DNA from: CAVXSP01 sp963764505
Lineage (GTDB): Bacteria > Acidobacteriota > Vicinamibacteria > Vicinamibacterales > SCN-69-37
Reading direction: 5' to 3'
Assembly: GCA_963764505.1 (NCBI GenBank)
Contig: CAVXSP010000003.1
Coordinates: 62,001-126,000 of the forward strand
DNA: 64,000 bases
Shown here: positions 45,073-54,746 of the stretch, piece by piece
Position numbering within the stretch: the first letter of the stretch is position 1
Layout of the letters: every line of letters begins with the position of its first letter
The notes under the pieces: model-generated
Database searches by the model: none
What the model was told of the DNA's origin: nothing
Seen by the model: the letters and a program-made list of their open reading frames with translations, nothing else
Translations under genes and position numbers: made by a program

Positions 45073-45651
45073 CTAGAAGTGACAGGTCATGCAATCGAGC
45101 GGAGCCTCACGTGCCTTGTGGCACGCCACGCAGAATCCCATCGTCAGGTTGACGCTCCGCTGGGCCACGCTTTGGGCGGCGATGTTCCCGTGACAGGTGG
45201 CGCATTCGACCTTCGCGCGAACGTGCGCGGCATGATGGAAGGTGACATGGCTCTCGTCGACGAAGCCGTAGACCCGCTGCCACGCCAGATCGAGCCCCTT
45301 GGCGCGCAGACCCGCGATCTCCTGGATGCGCGGCCGGTCGGTCGCAATCGCGGCGTGGCAGGTCATGCACAGCGCCACGCTCGGCAGGCCGGCCACCGGT
45401 CCCCGTTCGACTCCCTGGTGGCAGACCGCGCACTGAATCTTCTTCGCGACGTGGATGTCGTGCGGAAACTCGATCGGCTGTCGCGGCGCCGGCCGACGCG
45501 CGAAGAAGTCGTCGATGGCGTCGCGGATCGTCGGGCGAGCCGTCGTGACGACGCCGGTCGGCTGGCCCGGAAGCGGCGGCGTCGCGGAGGCGGCGGTCGA
45601 AGCCGCCGGCTCGAAGACGCGACAGCCGCTGCCCACGACGAGACAGGCCAC
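45073..45651 (-). CDS. actA: ActA-like pentahaem cytochrome c
   Basis: Periplasmic multihaem subunit with five CxxCH motifs at residues 74-78, 95-99, 150-154, 174-178 and 187-191, and extra His candidates for bis-His ligation (FPHDIHVAKK, VTFHHAAHV). Five haems match ActA of alternative complex III. The N-terminus LVVGSGC is a lipobox, suggesting a lipid anchor. GTG 45651 gives only a nine-residue hydrophobic start. No ATG, GTG or TTG is available upstream, but ATC 45684 or CTG 45681 after GGGGA would give a proper signal peptide, so a rare start codon is likely. Ends 7 nt before the Mo-like subunit. Confidence 0.88.
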   Translation of the reverse strand: MACLVVGSGCRVFEPAASTAASATPPLPGQPTGVVTTARPTIRDAIDDFFARRPAPRQPIEFPHDIHVAKKIQCAVCHQGVERGPVAGLPSVALCMTCHAAIATDRPRIQEIAGLRAKGLDLAWQRVYGFVDESHVTFHHAAHVRAKVECATCHGNIAAQSVAQRSVNLTMGFCVACHKAREAPLDCMTCHF

Positions 45652-45696
45652 AACGACGAGGAACTGGACGCGGCCGGGCAGGATCGTTCCCCAGGG

Positions 45697-46143
45697 TCAG
45701 CGCGGAGCGGTCTTCGGACCGATGCTGCGCAGGTAGTTGACAATGTTCCAGATGTCCCGGTCCGGAATCGCCCCTTTGAAACCCACCATCTTGGGCGGGG
45801 CGCCTGGCGCCGCCGGAGGGGGACCGTTGGCGATGACGGAGAAGATCTCGCCCTCGCTCGAACCGTGTACCCACGTGGCGTCCACGAGACTCGGAGGATT
45901 GGAGTTCGGAGGGGCCAGCGGACCGTTGCCCTTTGCGTCGTTGCCGTGACAAAGCGCGCAGTACGTCTTGTAGGCGGTCTCGCCCGCGCTGACCGAGGCC
46001 GGCGTGGAGGGCACCGGATTCTTCAGTTGCTTGGCGGCGGCAGTGCCGCGCGGACTCTGGGCCGACGCCGCGATCGAGACGAGCAATGCGGCAAGGGTCG
46101 CCAGTCCCATGAGAACTGGCCGGAAGCGACCGGGACGCTGCAT
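45697..46143 (-). CDS. actE: Monohaem c-type cytochrome (ActE-like)
   Basis: A 148-residue exported protein with a signal peptide (VLMGLATLAALLVSIAASAQ) and one haem motif, CALCH (residues 62-66) in YKTYCALCHGNDAKGNG. The Met ligand candidate is in PKMVGFKGAIP, and the C-terminus DIWNIVNYLRSIGPK is a standard cytochrome c helix. As first gene of the series and monohaem, it corresponds to ActE by position and type rather than by demonstrated homology. It is separated from the pentahaem gene by about 12 to 45 nt depending on that gene's start. Confidence 0.85.
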   Translation of the reverse strand: MQRPGRFRPVLMGLATLAALLVSIAASAQSPRGTAAAKQLKNPVPSTPASVSAGETAYKTYCALCHGNDAKGNGPLAPPNSNPPSLVDATWVHGSSEGEIFSVIANGPPPAAPGAPPKMVGFKGAIPDRDIWNIVNYLRSIGPKTAPR

Positions 46144-46304
46144 GCTCCACCTCGGAGCAAGAACGGATCCACTGGCGGCTCCCGGAGGGCGGCCATTCCG
46201 TCGGCGGCAGGAAAACCGTCGGGCACCAGCCGGTGTGCGCGATATTTCTCAGAGCCGCCGGAATTTCCCCACGGAAGCGCGTGGAGGAGCGGAGCGGCGC
46301 CGCG

Positions 46305-47405
46305 TCAGCTCGCGGCGAGCGGCGCCACGACCAGTTCGTCGAGGATCTCGAGTAGCGTCCGGCGGTGCCCGCGGCGATCCTCGCCGACATCGGCCGACGA
46401 CGTGGCGACCATCACGAGGTCGAGATCGGGCACGACGAAGATGTACTGCCCGCCGTAGCCCCATGCAAAGCACGCCTCGTGGTCGTCGATGTCGTGGACC
46501 CACCACGCGTAGCCGTAGCGCCGATCGCGCATCGGATCGTTCGCGCCGAATTCCGGGCCGCCAGGACGCCGATTCCGGGCGCGTCCCTCGCACGATCGCG
46601 CGACCCACGGTTCGGGGACGATCTGCTGCGCGCCGGCCCGCCCGTGGTGCAGGTACAGCTCGCCGAACGCGAGCATCTGCTGCGGCGTCATTCGCATGTC
46701 GTTGCCGCCGAAGTAGACGCCCTGCGGATCCCGCGGCCACCCCGCCAGCGTGAAGCCGAGCGGCTTGGCCAGCGTCTCGTTGGCGAACTGCCGCGTGCTC
46801 TCCCCGGTCGCCTTGGTCAGGATGGCCGACAGCAGATGCGTATTGCCCGTGCTGTACTCCATCTCCTCACCGGGTGCCGCGAACATCGGCCGGGCCAGCG
46901 CGTAGCGCACCCAGTTCCGGCTCGTGACCCACGCGCCGTAGTTGCGTCCGCTCGTGCCATCGAGGCCAGAACGCATCGCGAGCAGATCTTCGACGGTGAT
47001 CTCCCGCTTTCGGGGATCGGGATCCTGCCGCAGCTCCGGAAAATACGTGACAATCGGCGTGTCCACGCCCGGAATGAGTCCCCGGTCGATGGCGATCCCG
47101 ACGAGCGCCGAGATGACGCTCTTGGAGGCGGACTTGATGTTCTCGAGGCTGCCGGCGCGCGTGCCGTTGTAGTACCGCTCGAAGATGAGCTCGTTCCGGC
47201 GGCTCACGAGCACGCTGTGCAGGCGAGGCAGCGCGCGTGCGGCCTCGTCCAGCGCGTCCGGCGACCACGGCGGCACCGTCGCGGCAGCCGACACCGGAGC
47301 GAGCGGCGAGCCAGCCGCAGGCCCCGTTCCGCCCCCGCCGCTGGAGATCGCGACCGCGATCCACGCGACGGCCAGACCGGCCACGAGCGGGACGGCCAGC
47401 TTCAC
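46305..47405 (-). CDS. Serine hydrolase, beta-lactamase/6-aminohexanoate hydrolase-like
   Basis: A 366-residue exported enzyme of the class C beta-lactamase superfamily. Signal/anchor at residues 3-20 and a Ser/Gly-rich linker. The catalytic SxxK motif is SASK in NIKSASKSVISALVGIA (Ser near residue 93), and the second motif is YSTGN (Tyr base). WGYGGQYIFVVPDLDLVMVAT near the C-terminus is the beta strand with the HxG-like (YGG) third motif, as in 6-aminohexanoate-dimer hydrolases. The physiological substrate is unknown. It is the upstream neighbour, same strand, of the electron-transfer series by 161 nt, and unrelated in function. Confidence 0.88.
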   Translation of the reverse strand: MKLAVPLVAGLAVAWIAVAISSGGGGTGPAAGSPLAPVSAAATVPPWSPDALDEAARALPRLHSVLVSRRNELIFERYYNGTRAGSLENIKSASKSVISALVGIAIDRGLIPGVDTPIVTYFPELRQDPDPRKREITVEDLLAMRSGLDGTSGRNYGAWVTSRNWVRYALARPMFAAPGEEMEYSTGNTHLLSAILTKATGESTRQFANETLAKPLGFTLAGWPRDPQGVYFGGNDMRMTPQQMLAFGELYLHHGRAGAQQIVPEPWVARSCEGRARNRRPGGPEFGANDPMRDRRYGYAWWVHDIDDHEACFAWGYGGQYIFVVPDLDLVMVATSSADVGEDRRGHRRTLLEILDELVVAPLAAS

Positions 47406-47455
47406 GATCCCAGTCTACTGCGACGGCCCGGCTGCCCGCCGGCGCGTTCAGCCGA

Positions 47456-47947
47456 TCAGCCGCGGATGCCGATCATCGTCACGGCCTCGACGAACTGGTG
47501 AATGAGGACGTATGGATTGCTCTCGACGAATTCCCATCCGCTGATGAACTGATCCATCCCCACCATCAGCTCGAAGGTATGCACCGCCCGCGCGAGCACC
47601 TGGAACGTCCGTCCCGTGTCGGCGGTGAACGTGAACCAATGAATCACGCCCCGCTGGAACGCCTGCGCGGACAAGATCGCGAAGCCGCCCAGGCTCAAAT
47701 CGAACAGCTGGACCATGAGATTCGATCCATCGATCAATCCGGTGACATCCGTGACCGGCAGCCGGCGGACGGTTCGGCGGGCTTCGATCGCGAGATCCGG
47801 TGGGGAGAATCGATGCTTCGCGCGCAGTCTGGGATGGACCAATCGCACCTCCGCCGCAGATGGCGCGGGCACAATACCATCACCTATACGTGCTCCGGTA
47901 GGGTATTTTGCAGTTGCGTCCACGACAGGGGTCTCAGGGATCTCCAC
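47456..47947 (-). CDS. PilZ-domain-like protein
   Basis: A 163-residue soluble protein. The N-terminal part has RRTVRRLPV after KHRFSPPDLAIEA, approximating the PilZ R-x3-R c-di-GMP motif, and the second motif is DLSLGGFAI (D/N-x-S-x2-G). Between and after are beta strands as in PilZ (VIHWFTFTADTGRTFQVLARAV). GTG 47947 with AGGG seven bases upstream is used; the true N-terminus may differ. Binding of c-di-GMP is suggested but the R-x3-R is not perfectly placed. It ends 50 nt from the serine hydrolase start on the same strand. Confidence 0.65.
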   Translation of the reverse strand: MEIPETPVVDATAKYPTGARIGDGIVPAPSAAEVRLVHPRLRAKHRFSPPDLAIEARRTVRRLPVTDVTGLIDGSNLMVQLFDLSLGGFAILSAQAFQRGVIHWFTFTADTGRTFQVLARAVHTFELMVGMDQFISGWEFVESNPYVLIHQFVEAVTMIGIRG

Positions 47948-48008
47948 TCGGCGCCCTCCCGCACTCGCCCGATACCGCGACAGCCGCGGCCCCGCGCAAG
48001 CTGAAACC

Positions 48009-48227
48009 ATGAAAGTGACCCTCCCGGAGATTGCGCTCATCGCAGGAACGCGCGGCATGCTCGGCGCCGGCATCGGTCTGCTGGCGGCCGGCAAGCTTTC
48101 GAACGACCGGCGGCGCGCCGTCGGGCGCACGCTGCTGGCCATCGGCGCGTTCACGACGATTCCCCTCGTGGTCCAGATCGCTCGCCGGAGGCACGCGCCG
48201 GAGATTGCTGCAGTGGCCGCGCCCTGA
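48009..48227 (+). CDS. Small two-helix membrane protein, 72 aa
   Basis: Unrecognised. Two hydrophobic segments, LIAGTRGMLGAGIGLLAAG (residues 10-28) and TLLAIGAFTTIPLVVQIA (41-58), joined by a basic loop (KLSNDRRRAVGR). The tail is Ala-rich. It is followed after 15 nt by the DUF4396 gene and starts 61 nt from the divergent PilZ-like gene. Similar short proteins often stand beside DUF4396 in environmental genomes, but no function is known. Confidence 0.6.
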   Translation: MKVTLPEIALIAGTRGMLGAGIGLLAAGKLSNDRRRAVGRTLLAIGAFTTIPLVVQIARRRHAPEIAAVAAP

Positions 48228-48242
48228 GGCTCCGGCGGCACC

Positions 48243-48935
48243 GTGAACGCCCTGGCCTTTCTCGCGGCGCCGCTGTTCGTCGGCGGGTGGTACGCCTTCG
48301 GGGCCGCCGCGGCAATCTGGGTGTGGCACGACGAGCACCACGCGAACCGGAACGTGCCGACGGCTCTCCAATGGGCGTGGCCGATCATCGTGCTGTTCTT
48401 CTCGGTCATCGGCCTCGCTTTGTACTGGTGGACCTGCCGCCCTCCTGGAATCGAGCGCCTCCAGGGCCAGGAGGCCGAGCGGGCGTTTCACGAGTACGCG
48501 CGCGCCACGTTCCGGAAGGTCGCGGCCTCCGTCATCCACTGCGTCGGCGGAGACGGCCTCGGCATCATGACCGCCATGGTGCTCGCGCGAATCTGGCGCT
48601 TCAGCCCCTGGTCCGAGTTCTGGTTCGAGTACGCGGTCGGGTTCGCGTTCGGCTGGTTCATCTTCCAGTACAAGGCCATGATCACCATGACGGACAGCGC
48701 GCTGACGGCCCTGTGGATGGGGGGCCGCGCCGAGTTCTTCTCCATGATGACGGTGATGGCCGGCATGGGCGCGGTCATGCTCTACGTGACGCCGCTGGTC
48801 GTCGGGCAGCAGCCCACGCCGGTGACGGCCGCCTTCTGGGGCTTCGGCGCCTTCGGCCTCCTGGTCGGATACGTGGTGACGTTTCCGATGAACTACTGGC
48901 TCGTGAAGATCGAATGGAAGCACGGCATCCGATGA
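48243..48935 (+). CDS. DUF4396 family membrane protein
   Basis: A 230-residue membrane protein with about six helices (ALFVGGWYAFGAAAAIWVW, WAWPIIVLFFSVIGLALYWW, EFWFEYAVGFAFGWFIFQYK, FSMMTVMAGMGAVMLYVTP and AFWGFGAFGLLVGYVVTFPMNYWLV). The Met-rich block MITMTDSALTALWMGGRAEFF and the C-terminus PMNYWLVKIEWKHGI are characteristic of DUF4396. Function unproven; clustering with metal and copper genes has been seen in the family. GTG start at 48243. Followed by a hypothetical gene 12 nt later, so probably an operon of three. Confidence 0.82.
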   Translation: MNALAFLAAPLFVGGWYAFGAAAAIWVWHDEHHANRNVPTALQWAWPIIVLFFSVIGLALYWWTCRPPGIERLQGQEAERAFHEYARATFRKVAASVIHCVGGDGLGIMTAMVLARIWRFSPWSEFWFEYAVGFAFGWFIFQYKAMITMTDSALTALWMGGRAEFFSMMTVMAGMGAVMLYVTPLVVGQQPTPVTAAFWGFGAFGLLVGYVVTFPMNYWLVKIEWKHGIR

Positions 48936-48947
48936 GGTCCTGATTCG

Positions 48948-49601
48948 ATGCGGACCGCCCTCGGCGTCATCGGGATGTTCGCGTTCGGCGCCGCCGCCCT
49001 GATGGGAATGTCGCTCCTCTACCGTCACCGCGTCACCGCCCCGTTCCCGACGGCCGCCGCGCCTGCCAGCGTCGTCGAGGGGCTTCAAATCGACCTGGAG
49101 TTCTTCGCCTCCGCGATGGCGGCCGACGCGCGATCCGACGCCGTCGCGGCGCTCGACGGCGCGTACCGGCTGTCCGACGTGCTGCGGGGGGCATCCGGAT
49201 CGCCCGCCGAAGCCTCCGCCCTGTTCGAGCAGATCAGAAGCGTCCGGCGCGCGGTTCAAAACGACCAGCGGCAGCGCGCGATCGATCTCGCGCGGCGCGC
49301 GGCCGCGACGGCCTCGGCGATCGGGCCGGCGGAGTCGATCGCGCCCGGCCAGGCCGCCCGCTACGTCGGCGCGATCGTCCTGACGCCGTCCGGCGAGATT
49401 CGCGGGACGGTCGCGGGCGTCGGTGGCGGTGCGGTGACGATTGCGGAAGGCGCCGTGCGTGGGCTTCTCGGACTGGCCTCCGCCGGAGCGACAGGCGTGC
49501 GGCGCGTGCCGATCGACGCCGTCCTGTTCGGAGCCCGGCGGCGGTTCGGCATGACGATGGTCGTCGATCGCACCGCGGCCGGGCGGCGCACAGGGCCCTG
49601 A
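48948..49601 (+). CDS. Membrane-anchored hypothetical protein, 217 aa
   Basis: Unrecognised. One N-terminal transmembrane segment (ALGVIGMFAFGAAALMGMSLLY, residues 4-25), then a helical Ala/Arg-rich domain (residues 38-125) and a C-terminal beta/Gly-rich part (AIVLTPSGEIRGTVAGVGGGAVTIAEG). Likely periplasmic with an inner-membrane anchor. It is the third gene of the DUF4396 group and is followed 22 nt later by the aldo/keto reductase, possibly in the same transcript. Confidence 0.6.
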   Translation: MRTALGVIGMFAFGAAALMGMSLLYRHRVTAPFPTAAAPASVVEGLQIDLEFFASAMAADARSDAVAALDGAYRLSDVLRGASGSPAEASALFEQIRSVRRAVQNDQRQRAIDLARRAAATASAIGPAESIAPGQAARYVGAIVLTPSGEIRGTVAGVGGGAVTIAEGAVRGLLGLASAGATGVRRVPIDAVLFGARRRFGMTMVVDRTAAGRRTGP

Positions 49602-49623
49602 CTTGACCTCCGAGGATGCACAG

Positions 49624-50616
49624 ATGCGAACACGCACGCTTGGTCACGGTCTTCAGGTCTCGACGCTCGGGCTCGGTTGCATGGGCATGAGCTTCTCGTA
49701 CGGGCCGTCGCCCGAACGAAGCGAGATGATCACGCTGATCCGCGCGGCCGTCGAGCGCGGCGTCACGTTCTTCGACACGGCGGAAGTGTACGGACCGTAT
49801 GCGAACGAGGAACTCGTGGGAGAAGCCGTCGCACCGTTTCGTGGTCAGGTCGTGATTGCCACGAAGTTCGGCTTCGCGCCCGCGACCGAGGGGGAGGCGC
49901 GATGGAGCGCACTGAACAGCCGCCCGGCGCACATCAAGCAGGCCGTGGAGGGATCGCTCAGGCGACTGAACGTCGGCGCGATCGATCTCCTCTACCAGCA
50001 TCGCGTCGACCCGGAGGTGCCGATCGAAGACGTGGCCGGTGCGGTGCAGGACCTGATTCGTGAAGGCAAGGTGAAACACTTCGGGCTATCGGAGGCCAGC
50101 CCTCGAACCATCCGTCGCGCGCACGCGGTCCAGCCCGTCGCCGCGGTCCAGAGCGAATATTCCCTCTGGTGGCGAGAGCCGGAACGGGCCCTGCTCCCAG
50201 TGCTCGAGGAGCTGGGCATCGGGTTCGTGCCATTCAGCCCGCTCGGCAAGGGATTCCTGACGGGCACCATCACCACGACGACTGAACTCGACCGCTCGGA
50301 CTTTCGCAATAGCATTCCGCGCTTCTCGCCGGAGAACCGGAAGGTCAACCGTGCGCTCGTCGATACGCTGACCATCGTGGCGACGTCGAAGGGCGCGACC
50401 TTGGCACAGATGGCGTTGGCATGGCTCCTCGCAAAGAAGCCGTGGATTGTGCCCATTCCCGGGACCCGTCGTCTCGAGCGGCTCGACGAGAACCTGGGCG
50501 CCGCGGCGATCGAGCTTACGGCTGACGACATGCAGAATATCGAAGAGGCCGCGTCCTTGGTCGCCGTGCAGGGCGCGCGGTATCCCGAAGCCATGGAGCG
50601 ATTGATCGATCGCTGA
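49624..50616 (+). CDS. Aldo/keto reductase
   Basis: A 330-residue NADP-dependent reductase of the AKR superfamily (YajO/Tas-like or AKR13-like, judging by length). Signatures: LGLGCMGMSFSYGP, FFDTAEVYGPYANEELVGEA (catalytic Asp and Tyr), IATKFGF (Lys), DLLYQHRVDPEVPIEDVAGA (His) and the cofactor-binding IPGTRRLERLDENLGA near the C-terminus. ATG 49624 is used; a TTG at 49603 in the same frame is the alternative. Substrate not predictable. Followed by a 180-nt gap before the malic enzyme. Confidence 0.92.
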   Translation: MRTRTLGHGLQVSTLGLGCMGMSFSYGPSPERSEMITLIRAAVERGVTFFDTAEVYGPYANEELVGEAVAPFRGQVVIATKFGFAPATEGEARWSALNSRPAHIKQAVEGSLRRLNVGAIDLLYQHRVDPEVPIEDVAGAVQDLIREGKVKHFGLSEASPRTIRRAHAVQPVAAVQSEYSLWWREPERALLPVLEELGIGFVPFSPLGKGFLTGTITTTTELDRSDFRNSIPRFSPENRKVNRALVDTLTIVATSKGATLAQMALAWLLAKKPWIVPIPGTRRLERLDENLGAAAIELTADDMQNIEEAASLVAVQGARYPEAMERLIDR

Positions 50617-50782
50617 GCGTGCCGATGCCTTCAGGCGAAGCGTCAGCACCGGGGCAAATGGAGGCGAACAGCAGCAGAAGCGATTGGTCCTGTAACCGCT
50701 GCAGCAGGAAGAGTTAGCGACAGCCGGCAAACGTCCGCGACCGGACGCAAATCTCTACCCGGGACTCCCTGCCTTTCAGCCT

Positions 50783-50788
50783 TATGAT
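50783..50788 (+). promoter_or_regulatory. -10 box TATGAT, near-leaderless promoter
   Basis: TATGAT ends 8 nt before the ATG of the malic enzyme gene. Transcription would begin at or next to the start codon. No ribosome site is seen between. Similar spacing appears before 22004, 60519 and 60590. Confidence 0.45.
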
Positions 50789-50796
50789 CCCTGCCC

Positions 50797-52277
<1,481 letters not shown>

Positions 52278-52281
<4 letters not shown>

Positions 52282-53645
52282 CGCCAATCGACCGCGAGAT
52301 CGTCGAACGGTTTCTCGACGCGATCCGAAACGATCGCGGCGCCGAAGCCGCCGCGCTGCTGGAGGCGCACGCGGGCCTGGAGAGGGCCGACGTCTTCGCC
52401 GCCGCCGGCGCCGGAAACGTCGACGCGCTCGACGGACTCCTCGCGCGCGATCCTTCGCTGGCCGTGGCAACGCATGGCACCGAGGAATGGCCGCCGCTCG
52501 CCTACGTCTGCCGATCGCCGCTCCACGCGACGACGCCGGATCGGGCGGCGGGCCTGCGGCGCGCCGCCGCGCGGCTGCTCGAGGCCGGAGCCAGCCCCAA
52601 CAGCTTCAGCGCGTATTGGGAGTCCGACGCCAAGAAGGTGCCGATTTCTGTCCTCTACCACGCCTGCATGAGCGATCACCGGGAGCTGGTCGAGTGGCTC
52701 CTCGAGCGTGGCGCCGCCACGCAGGACGGCGAGTCGATCTACCATGCGGCGCAGCACGACCGGCGAGCGTGTCTCGAGCTGCTGCTCGAGCACGGCGCGG
52801 ACCTGTCCTCCGCCCAGTCGCCGTACGGGAACACGCCGCTGTACTTCCTGGTCGGCCATCACGACGATGCGAACGGCCGCGCGCCCTGGTTCCAGGGTCT
52901 CGTGTGGCTGCTGGAGCACGGCGCGGACCCCAACGTGCCGAGCTACACGTCCGCGGAGACGCCCCTGCACGCGCTGGCGGCCGGCGCCCCCAAGCCGGCC
53001 ACCGCGCTCGCGCTGCTGGCGCACGGAGCGGACATCAATGCACGCCGCCTCGACGGCCGGACGCCGTACCAAATCGCCGTGCGGCGCGGGAACGAGACGA
53101 TCGCGTCGATCCTTCGCGACCATGGCGCCGATACCACGGGCCTTTCGCCGGCCGACGAGTTCTTCGGCGCGTGCCTGGCCGGCGACGAGGCGCGCGTCCG
53201 CGCCCTGCTCGCGCAGCGTCCGGACCTCCACGCCACGATCGCCGCCGACGGGGCGACCGTGCTGGGCGACGCGGTCCGCCAGGACCGCGCTGACGCCATC
53301 CGGCTGATGGTCGACGTCGGCTTCGAGCCCGGGCCGCGGGACCCGGGCGGCGCGACGCCGCTCCACTGGGCCGCATGGCTCGGCAGGATCGACGCCGTGC
53401 GGCAGCTCACGCGCCTCGGCGCGCCTCTCGACCTGCGCGACTGGCACTACGGCAGCACTCCCCTCGGATGGGCGGCACACGGCTCGACGTGCCACGCCGA
53501 TGACGATCGCTACTGCGCGATCGTCGACCTCCTCATCGACGCCGGCGCCGAGGCGACCAGGGAGGCTCTCTCGAACCGGTGGGGCAAGACCCTGGACGGC
53601 GCGCCGGCCGTGGCGGCTCGGCTGAAGGCGCGAGGCGTTCTGTAG
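52278..53645 (+). CDS. Ankyrin-repeat protein
   Basis: A 455-residue soluble protein made almost wholly of ankyrin repeats. Units are visible as RELVEWLLERGAATQDGES, CLELLLEHGADLSSAQ, GLVWLLEHGADPNVPSY, ALALLAHGADINARRLDG and TPLHWAAWLGRIDAVRQL; the LL-x-HGAD-x-N motif recurs every 33 or so residues. No catalytic domain is seen. Start overlaps the malic enzyme stop (ATGA), so it is produced together with it; whether it binds the enzyme is unknown. Confidence 0.88.
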
Positions 53646-53707
53646 CCGCCGGCGGGCGCCGCGACGTTTCGCCAGGTGCGCCGCATGTCGGACAATGGAG
53701 AGCGCAC

Positions 53708-54649
53708 ATGCAGCCGGACGTCCTGCAGGAGCTGGAACAGCGCCTTGGCCGGCTGCACGCCAGGCAACGGCTCGGGGTCGAACGCGATCACGAGGCCCGC
53801 GTCTTCGGCGGCGGCCTCAACTTCTTCCATATCGAGAACTGGTACTCGATTCAGTCGATCATCCGGCGCACGCTGCAGGTGACGGGTCTGTACTGGCGTG
53901 GTCTGCGCAACGCGCGGCAGATCGGCATTCGCCACAACGTGCTCATCCGGTCGGACCTCCCCCCGCGCTTCGACCGGCTCACGATCCTGCAGATCAGCGA
54001 CCTGCACGTCGACATGAACCCACGGCCGATGGCCAGACTCGCGGAGCTGGTCACCGGCCTCGAGTACGACGTGTGCGTCCTCACGGGCGACTACCGCGGC
54101 CAGACGGCCGGCCCGTACGACGCTGCGCTCGAGGGATTGGACCGGCTGCGGCGCCATCTCAGCGCACCGGTCTACGCCGTGCTCGGCAATCACGACACGA
54201 TCAGGATGGTGCCCGGCCTGGAGGACATGGGCATCCGGCTGCTGCTGAACGAGTCCGTCCCGATCGTTCGCGGCGATCAGAACATCTACCTCGCCGGCAT
54301 CGACGACGCCCACTACTACCGCGTCGACAACATGGAGCGGGCGACCGCGGACATCCCGCAGGGCGCGTTCTCGATCCTCCTCTCGCACACACCCGAGATC
54401 TTCCGCCAGGCCGCCCACGCGGACTTTCGGATCCTGCTGAGCGGCCACACGCACGGTGGGCAGATCTGCCTGCCCGGCGCGATTCCGATCACGCTCGACG
54501 CCAGACTGCCGCGGCGCCTCGGCTCGGGCGCGTGGAAGTACCACGACATGGACGGCTACACGTCGGTCGGCGCCGGCTCGTCGGTGGTGCCGGTACGATT
54601 CAACTGCCCTCCGGAGATTGTGCTGCACCAGCTGCGGGTCCCGCACTGA
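53708..54649 (+). CDS. Metallophosphoesterase
   Basis: A 313-residue calcineurin-like phosphoesterase. Metal-binding motifs in order: ISDLHVDMN (DLH, residues near 99), GDYRG (GD), LGNHD (GNHD), LLSHTPE (H) and LSGHTHGGQI (GHTHGG). The N-terminal 90 residues are helical with an amphipathic segment, as in YkuE/YaeI-type membrane-associated members that act on lipid phosphates (inference). ATG 53708 preceded by a weak GGAG. Length and motif order are complete. A 12-bp repeat array follows the stop. Confidence 0.9.
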   Translation: MQPDVLQELEQRLGRLHARQRLGVERDHEARVFGGGLNFFHIENWYSIQSIIRRTLQVTGLYWRGLRNARQIGIRHNVLIRSDLPPRFDRLTILQISDLHVDMNPRPMARLAELVTGLEYDVCVLTGDYRGQTAGPYDAALEGLDRLRRHLSAPVYAVLGNHDTIRMVPGLEDMGIRLLLNESVPIVRGDQNIYLAGIDDAHYYRVDNMERATADIPQGAFSILLSHTPEIFRQAAHADFRILLSGHTHGGQICLPGAIPITLDARLPRRLGSGAWKYHDMDGYTSVGAGSSVVPVRFNCPPEIVLHQLRVPH

Positions 54650-54661
54650 GTCGGCACCGTC

Positions 54662-54745
54662 GTGCGCACCCCCGTGCGCACCCTCGTCCGCACCCCCGTC
54701 CGCACCCTCGTCCGCACCCCCGTCCGCACCCCCGTCCGCACCCCC
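54662..54745. repeat. Tandem 12-bp repeat array, GTCCGCACCCYC x 7
   Basis: Seven copies of the 12-mer GTCCGCACCC(C/T)C, with slight variation in the first two, run without gaps from just after the metallophosphoesterase stop to one base before the stop codon of the convergent CDP-archaeol synthase-like gene. The unit length is a multiple of three, so it leaves frames open, but no gene uses it. Confidence 0.9.
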
Positions 54746-54746
54746 G

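Noticed and set aside
49603..49623. TTG start for the aldo/keto reductase
   Set aside because: The added seven residues (TSEDAQ) are not part of the family, and ATG 49624 begins directly at the conserved N-terminus.
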